A stretch of DNA of 26,369 nt, taken from JAFDWI01 sp964544305 (GTDB lineage: Bacteria > Actinomycetota > Acidimicrobiia > Acidimicrobiales > Iamiaceae). Made by a program: the position numbers and the translations under genes. The notes under the pieces were generated by a model. It saw only the letters and a program-made list of their open reading frames with translations, made no database searches and was not told the origin of the DNA. Shown here piece after piece: positions 22,148-26,369 of this stretch; the first letter of the stretch is position 1; every line of letters starts with the position of its first letter. Location: the NCBI GenBank assembly GCA_964544305.1, contig CAZJAZ010000039.1, forward strand, positions 1 through 26,369. Reading direction: 5' to 3'.

Positions 22148-22528
22148 ATGGCATTCGGACAACCGCTCGGACCTCCGGCGACCCACCGTCAAATAAGTGA
22201 CCTGTTGGCTCTGTTGCAAGCTGCAGGCCACGTTGATTTTCGTGACGCCCGTGGGCCAATGGGATTCACCCAGCGCCAAGGTAATGGCAAGTTCACCCGT
22301 GATGAAGCCGATGTCTTCATTGCAATGCTGACCGAAAGTGACAGCGGCGACGCACCCAACGATGAGTCCTTGCGTGAGCACACACCCCGGGCAACGCCGA
22401 CCAAACTCGCGCCGGTAACGTCCGCGCAACGACGTGCTGCCAACCAAGCACGAACCATTCACGACATGCCGTCAGAGTTACTTGCGGCAGAACTTCAACG
22501 TCGCGGGTGGGCCGTAATCGAACCGTAG
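22148..22528 (+). CDS. Conserved hypothetical protein (126 aa)
   Basis: I know this protein only as an uncharacterised actinobacterial type beginning MAFGQPLGPPATHRQISDLLALLQAAGH. It has a helical N-terminal domain (about 8-60) with GFTQRQGNGKFTRDEADVFIAML, a variable linker and a C-terminal helix ending MPSELLAAELQRRGWAVIEP. The start at 22148 (MAFG) is favoured over ATG 22118 and GTG 22112, because the similarity begins there and a -10-like hexamer lies 7 nt upstream. It is convergent with the LLM gene, 5 bp apart. No function is proposed. Confidence 0.75.
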   Translation: MAFGQPLGPPATHRQISDLLALLQAAGHVDFRDARGPMGFTQRQGNGKFTRDEADVFIAMLTESDSGDAPNDESLREHTPRATPTKLAPVTSAQRRAANQARTIHDMPSELLAAELQRRGWAVIEP

Positions 22529-22533
22529 TCGGC

Positions 22534-23454
22534 TCAACGAGATCCTGACAACGCCTCGGAAAGCACGGCCATGGTGCGCGCTTCTTCGTCCGGGTTGCCC
22601 CCAAGGGGAACCGGCACAAAGTCGGTCACACCAGACGCTTGAATCACACCAAGCGCATCGCGCACCTCATCTTCCGAACCCACAATTGAAAGGTCCCCGA
22701 GGCCTTCTACCCCTTCAATGTCCATCATCGCCCGATAACTCGGCAACGTCGCATAGTTCGCAAGAATCTGCGCAATAAAAGCCCGGGCCGGGGCGGGATC
22801 GTCGGTCACCCATACCGGTATTGAACAGACAATGCTCGGCGACGGCCGATCAGCGTCAGCCGCCGCATCATTGATGATCGGTGCGATATGGCTCGACACC
22901 GTCTTAGGGCCAACGCACCACAAAATTGTGCCGTCAGTACGACGGCCCGCCACTCGAAGCATCTGTGGCCCAAGCGCCGCAATCATCACCTTTGGGGTCC
23001 CCACCGATGGCTTCGCGTTCTGCCCGTCATACGACCACACTTCGCCTTGATGCGACGCCGAACCGGTGGCAAGCAATTCACAAAGGATGTCAAGGTAGTC
23101 GTTCATGTGACGCACCGGTTTGTGCCAATCCATCCGCAGGCTCGCCTCAACATGGGGTTGATGATTCAACCCAATGCCCACGATCACACGTGCACCCACG
23201 ACTGCTTGCGCCGTCAACGCCTGGGTGGCAAGTGCATGTGGGTGGCGCTCCCACGTTGAGATCACCGCGGTGCCAAGCTCCATCGACGACCCCGTATCAC
23301 CGTGCGCCGTAATCACACCAAGCGCATCAATCAAGCCAACCTGTGCCACCCAATAACTCGAAAACCCAGCCGTCTCCGCAGCCGTCATATCGTCGAGCAA
23401 ACCGGACACCCCACCGGTCATGAGCTTGCCAGAACCATTGATCCCAAATCGCAT
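22534..23454 (-). CDS. LLM-class F420-type oxidoreductase
   Basis: The 306-aa protein is a luciferase-like TIM barrel of the F420-dependent group: SGLLDDMTAAETAGFSSYWVAQ, ELGTAVISTWERHPHALATQALTAQAVVGARVIVGIGLNHQP, YLDILCELLATG, KVMIAALGPQMLRVAGRRTDGTI and the C-terminal GSEDEVRDALGVIQASGVTDFVPVP. The conserved TWERHP-type segment is typical of actinobacterial members. Cofactor F420 is inferred from family, and the substrate is unknown. The start is ATG 23454, with TAGGTT 7 nt upstream. It is downstream of the GGDEF gene on the same strand, 24 bp apart, but may have its own promoter inside that interval. Confidence 0.92.
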   Translation of the reverse strand: MRFGINGSGKLMTGGVSGLLDDMTAAETAGFSSYWVAQVGLIDALGVITAHGDTGSSMELGTAVISTWERHPHALATQALTAQAVVGARVIVGIGLNHQPHVEASLRMDWHKPVRHMNDYLDILCELLATGSASHQGEVWSYDGQNAKPSVGTPKVMIAALGPQMLRVAGRRTDGTILWCVGPKTVSSHIAPIINDAAADADRPSPSIVCSIPVWVTDDPAPARAFIAQILANYATLPSYRAMMDIEGVEGLGDLSIVGSEDEVRDALGVIQASGVTDFVPVPLGGNPDEEARTMAVLSEALSGSR

Positions 23455-23461
23455 AGACCCG

Positions 23462-23467
23462 AACCTA
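23462..23467 (-). promoter_or_regulatory. -10-like hexamer of the LLM gene
   Basis: TAGGTT on the minus strand ends 7 nt before the ATG at 23454. It lies in the 24-bp interval after the GGDEF gene. Consensus match is weak; the spacing is the main argument. Confidence 0.3.
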
Positions 23468-23478
23468 GTGTCGGCCCG

Positions 23479-24834
23479 CTAACGAACGTCAGCCCAATGG
23501 ATTTGCCCGCGTCCAGCCGACTTAGCGGCATACATGGCTTGGTCCGCATCGTCAAGCATTGCGGCGTTCAGAATTGGCGCGCACACGACACCGATACTCA
23601 CCCCAAGATCGAGTTGCAGGTCGCCGAGCACTATGGGTTGGCAAATAGATTGCAAGATGCGCTGCGCGGCTTGCTCAGCCCGATCCTCGTCCACATCGTT
23701 TACGAGCACGACGAACTCGTCACCGCCGATGCGTGCAAGAAGGTCTTCGACCCGCACGCAAGCCCGAAGGCGATCGGCGATCACGTTGAGCACACGGTCG
23801 CCGGTTGCGTGCCCATGCAAATCGTTTACCGGCTTGAAGCCGTCCAGGTCGCAGTAGAGAAGTGCGCTTTTGTTCGGTCTGGCATCAAGTGCATCGATGA
23901 GCACCGTGCGATTCGCAAGACCGGTCAGCGGATCATGCGTTGCCGCATAATCAAGCGCACGTCGTTGCGCCGTGAACTGCAGCGCCACACGCACGTACTG
24001 GCAGGCAAGATGCATCCCTTGGTCGTGAATACGAGGATCAATGTCGCCACACATCCACACACTGATGAGCGCAGGCTCATCAAAACCGATCACACTGACC
24101 GGCTCGACCCAGTAACCCCCACGACCGAAAGCTTGCGCAACTTGACGATGCTCGGCATCTAAGCCATCAAGATTCTGACAGGTCACGCCACGACCGGATG
24201 TTCGCACCGACTGCCAAGGCTCGGCGTCGTCAACACCGCACAACGTGTCGGGCAAACCGGTGCTGACCTGCTGGCGCACGTAATCGCCACACCAGGAAAT
24301 TGCCATGTGCGAGTCAAGCTGTTGCCAGTTGATCAGATTCAGCAACGGTTCAAGCACGTCATGCAACGAGGCATCGTCAACGAGACGAAGTAACGCTTGA
24401 GCTTCGGATTGTTGGTACTGCGCAAACCGGCAGAACGCAACAGTTAGGTTGCGGTCATGCGCGTGTGCTTCGCCAAGATTGACATCAACAGGAATCCACG
24501 AGCCATCACGGTGACGCAGACGAATCAACCCGTTGCCAACAGATGATGCGCTCCGGCGTGCTTGGCTTGCAGCAAGCAAAGCGCTTTCAAAATCGTCGGG
24601 GTGCATGAAATCGGCGATCGTTGCGCCAACCATTTCATCCGGCGTGATCCCAAGCAGTTTGTAAACCGAAGGCGTGACCGCCGTGATCGTTCCATGGGCA
24701 TCAAACGCGACAATTGTGTCGTGTGCCCCGGCAAACAAGGAAGCCAAAAAAGAGTCACCATGCTCGGCGCGATGCACCTGAGCTCGTGACGCCGACTCCG
24801 TTGATGACGACATAGCCATGATTGTTGCACGCAT
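23479..24834 (-). CDS. PAS-GGDEF diguanylate cyclase
   Basis: This protein of about 451 aa makes c-di-GMP. A PAS domain (FLASLFAGAHDTIVAFDAHG through GLIRLRHRDGSWIPVDVNLG, about 28-130) is followed by a GAF-like or linker region and the GGDEF domain (DYAATHDPLTGLANR onward). The active-site motif ARIGGDEFVVLV is intact, and RVED five residues upstream forms the RxxD inhibitory site, so product inhibition is expected. There is no membrane segment, so sensing is cytosolic through PAS. The start is ambiguous: ATG 24834 (listed), 24819 or 24813, the last with AACAAT 7 nt upstream. It follows the FAD gene by 25 bp. Confidence 0.92.
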   Translation of the reverse strand: MRATIMAMSSSTESASRAQVHRAEHGDSFLASLFAGAHDTIVAFDAHGTITAVTPSVYKLLGITPDEMVGATIADFMHPDDFESALLAASQARRSASSVGNGLIRLRHRDGSWIPVDVNLGEAHAHDRNLTVAFCRFAQYQQSEAQALLRLVDDASLHDVLEPLLNLINWQQLDSHMAISWCGDYVRQQVSTGLPDTLCGVDDAEPWQSVRTSGRGVTCQNLDGLDAEHRQVAQAFGRGGYWVEPVSVIGFDEPALISVWMCGDIDPRIHDQGMHLACQYVRVALQFTAQRRALDYAATHDPLTGLANRTVLIDALDARPNKSALLYCDLDGFKPVNDLHGHATGDRVLNVIADRLRACVRVEDLLARIGGDEFVVLVNDVDEDRAEQAAQRILQSICQPIVLGDLQLDLGVSIGVVCAPILNAAMLDDADQAMYAAKSAGRGQIHWADVR

Positions 24835-24859
24835 TGCGACACCCGCGTCGTCCGAGTGC

Positions 24860-26233
24860 TCAACCTCCCAAAAGACGGGACATACGTTTCTCCCACCGAG
24901 CAAGTTGCGCCGCGTCCACCTCGTGTGGAAATTGCGTCGCCCACATCGATGCAGCCCGACCACGCGCGAGCCAGGGAAGAACTGTGGCAGCCAGACGAGG
25001 ACGCCGTGCGAGTGACGCAACCATGGCGGGCAGGTCTCTAAGCGCGGGTGTTGCCTCTCGCTGATCGAGCCCCGCACGGCTCAGGGTTGGGTTCAACAAC
25101 TTTGCATGAACCATTGCGTTTACGCCTTGGGTGCCAAGTGCGGTGCTCATTTGTCGGACCGCATCGTAAGAAGCAAGAAGTCCACCAAACTCGCGATGGA
25201 ACGCTGCCTGATATCGCCACAACACGGTCTCGTCGCCGGGATCGGAAGCGTCCGCAACAGACTCGGCCAGCATCGTGCCCGCAATCATTCCGGTTCCAAT
25301 GCCAGAACCATGGCCGGGGAACACTTGGCAGCCGGCGTCGCCCACGAGTGCAATGCCTGGTGCAACGAGGCGCGCGTACGGGCGACGCAACGGGATGACA
25401 CCCTGGCCGGTGACCGTGGCTTTGCCAAGCCACGGTTCAGCATTGCGAGTGGCGGCGATCATGCGTGGCGCGCTCGACGAACGACCGTCAGCCAAGCATC
25501 CCACTAGCACCGAAACATGACTGACGTCTTCTGACACCCGTATCGCTCGGGTCGAAAAACCTCCATCGCAGCCAACGACCGTGACACCATCGCCGGGCTT
25601 GGCGCCGTGGCGTTCCAGAAACGCTTGGGCACCGTTTTGATCGGCAACTCGAAGTTGATGATCGCCCGCCGAACACAACTGCGGGCCCCGCACTTGCGCA
25701 CACCACCGGCTTAAGATCGGCGACGTTCGCCGCAGCGCGCCACGCCAGCCTGCCGCATCGACAAAAAGGCTTGCTTCAAGACGATGGTGGGCAACGTTGC
25801 TCCCTTCACGGCACCCATGAAAAGAGACGGCGGTAACCCGATCACCATTGGTCTCAACGGCAAGACTGTCGGCCTGGTCGAAAACGTGTACACCAGCAGA
25901 GCGTGCGTCGTTGCGTAGTCGGTCGCCAAGCAGTGCCATGTCAACCGACCAAACCGGATTGTCAATCGTGACCGCGTGGGTACCATCTGGGCCAAAGAGA
26001 TGGAGCGTGCCGCCGTCTGCGACTTTCTCGGGCGGCTCGGGGCGGGCAACACCCGCCCGATCAAACTGCCATGGCGGAACACCGTTGTGCCAATGCGCGC
26101 CGCCCTTGCCAAACGCGCGCCGTTCGATCAATGCAACCGACAGGCCGTGGCGTGCAAGTTGACCGGCCACGTTTGCACCCGCAGTTCCCGCGCCGACAAC
26201 GACCGCATCGACTTGCAACGCTGAAACACTCAC
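24860..26233 (-). CDS. FAD-dependent oxidoreductase, geranylgeranyl reductase/halogenase-like
   Basis: The protein of about 457 aa has an N-terminal dinucleotide-binding motif VDAVVVGAGTAGANVAGQLARHGLSVALIERR and the second FAD motif GIALVGDAGCQVFPGHGSGIGTGMIAG, as in the PHBH-like flavoprotein group (geranylgeranyl reductases, monooxygenases, halogenases). I see no halogenase WxWxIP motif, so a reductase or monooxygenase is more likely; the substrate is unknown. The start is placed at GTG 26233, just before the Rossmann strand; a frame extending to 26329 adds 32 unlikely residues. It heads a minus-strand run with the GGDEF and LLM genes. Confidence 0.88.
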   Translation of the reverse strand: MSVSALQVDAVVVGAGTAGANVAGQLARHGLSVALIERRAFGKGGAHWHNGVPPWQFDRAGVARPEPPEKVADGGTLHLFGPDGTHAVTIDNPVWSVDMALLGDRLRNDARSAGVHVFDQADSLAVETNGDRVTAVSFHGCREGSNVAHHRLEASLFVDAAGWRGALRRTSPILSRWCAQVRGPQLCSAGDHQLRVADQNGAQAFLERHGAKPGDGVTVVGCDGGFSTRAIRVSEDVSHVSVLVGCLADGRSSSAPRMIAATRNAEPWLGKATVTGQGVIPLRRPYARLVAPGIALVGDAGCQVFPGHGSGIGTGMIAGTMLAESVADASDPGDETVLWRYQAAFHREFGGLLASYDAVRQMSTALGTQGVNAMVHAKLLNPTLSRAGLDQREATPALRDLPAMVASLARRPRLAATVLPWLARGRAASMWATQFPHEVDAAQLARWEKRMSRLLGG

Positions 26234-26369
26234 GAACGCTGACCTTACCGGCACGCGTGCCTTTGCTCTTGGGCTGGTCTGCTCAAAATTATGACAATCG
26301 CGCAACCTGTCACCCAGCACCTCTAGCATTCAATTCGTTCTTTGGCCAGTTGTACTCCGCTGGGGACTG

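Noticed and set aside
23302..24162. Plus-strand frame of 286 codons
   Set aside because: Antisense to the GGDEF gene, whose motifs are unambiguous.
1..26369. tRNA, rRNA or CRISPR array
   Set aside because: No cloverleaf-type pattern, rRNA signature or regularly spaced repeat array was found by eye; a covariance-model scan would be needed to exclude small RNAs.

Overview
The window is GC-rich, densely coded actinobacterial DNA. An F420-type LLM oxidoreductase, a mycofactocin-coupled type SDR, a SigJ-like ECF sigma factor and many apparently leaderless genes all point to Actinomycetota, perhaps Acidimicrobiia; the class is inferred. A run of exactly 100 N (21284-21383) marks a scaffold joint, so this is a draft or metagenome-derived assembly. 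No tRNA, rRNA, CRISPR array, transposase or integrase was recognised.

Region 1 (1-5.3 kb) alternates toxin-antitoxin modules with small cargo: a PIN/RHH (vapBC-like) pair, a hexapeptide acetyltransferase, a leaderless Cys-rich small protein, a membrane-anchored hypothetical protein, an RHH/MazF pair, a duplicated YccF membrane protein, a divergent arsR/arsM arsenic pair and a second PIN/RHH pair. Region 2 (5.3-8.9 kb) is a minus-strand run: an aminoglycoside-phosphotransferase relative with its catalytic core deleted, a SigJ-like sigma factor, an unrecognised 160-aa protein, a class-B DyP peroxidase and a 123-aa hypothetical protein. Region 3 (9.1-14 kb) holds much decayed DNA. An ECF sigma gene has an amber codon, its coupled membrane protein has two frameshifts, an amidohydrolase fragment carries three in-frame stops, and a RelE/ParE toxin has lost its N-terminus. 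Among these remnants sit two intact toxin-antitoxin modules, mazEF-like (between direct repeats) and vapBC-like, and a hypothetical gene.

Region 4 (14-18 kb) has an ArsR-SRPBCC-DinB operon read from a 38-bp perfect palindrome, then a DUF1905/YdeI protein, an Imm5-like protein, an intact phosphotransferase and an NTF2-like protein. Region 5 (18-26.3 kb) is more ordinary metabolism and signalling: pirin, SDR, Rid-family protein, a winged-helix (AlkX/YcaQ-like) protein interrupted by the gap, a broken VOC protein, a small hypothetical protein, an LLM oxidoreductase, a PAS-GGDEF diguanylate cyclase and an FAD oxidoreductase.

Two themes connect the window. First, about fifteen first-of-operon genes have a -10-like hexamer ending only 6-8 nt before the start codon and no Shine-Dalgarno sequence, which predicts leaderless mRNAs. 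Several other genes, including an internal operon gene, have clear Shine-Dalgarno sequences instead. Second, a 48-bp palindromic element occurs twice (15464-15511 and 21625-21672), each time between divergent genes, and the second copy lies where the VOC gene has lost its N-terminus.
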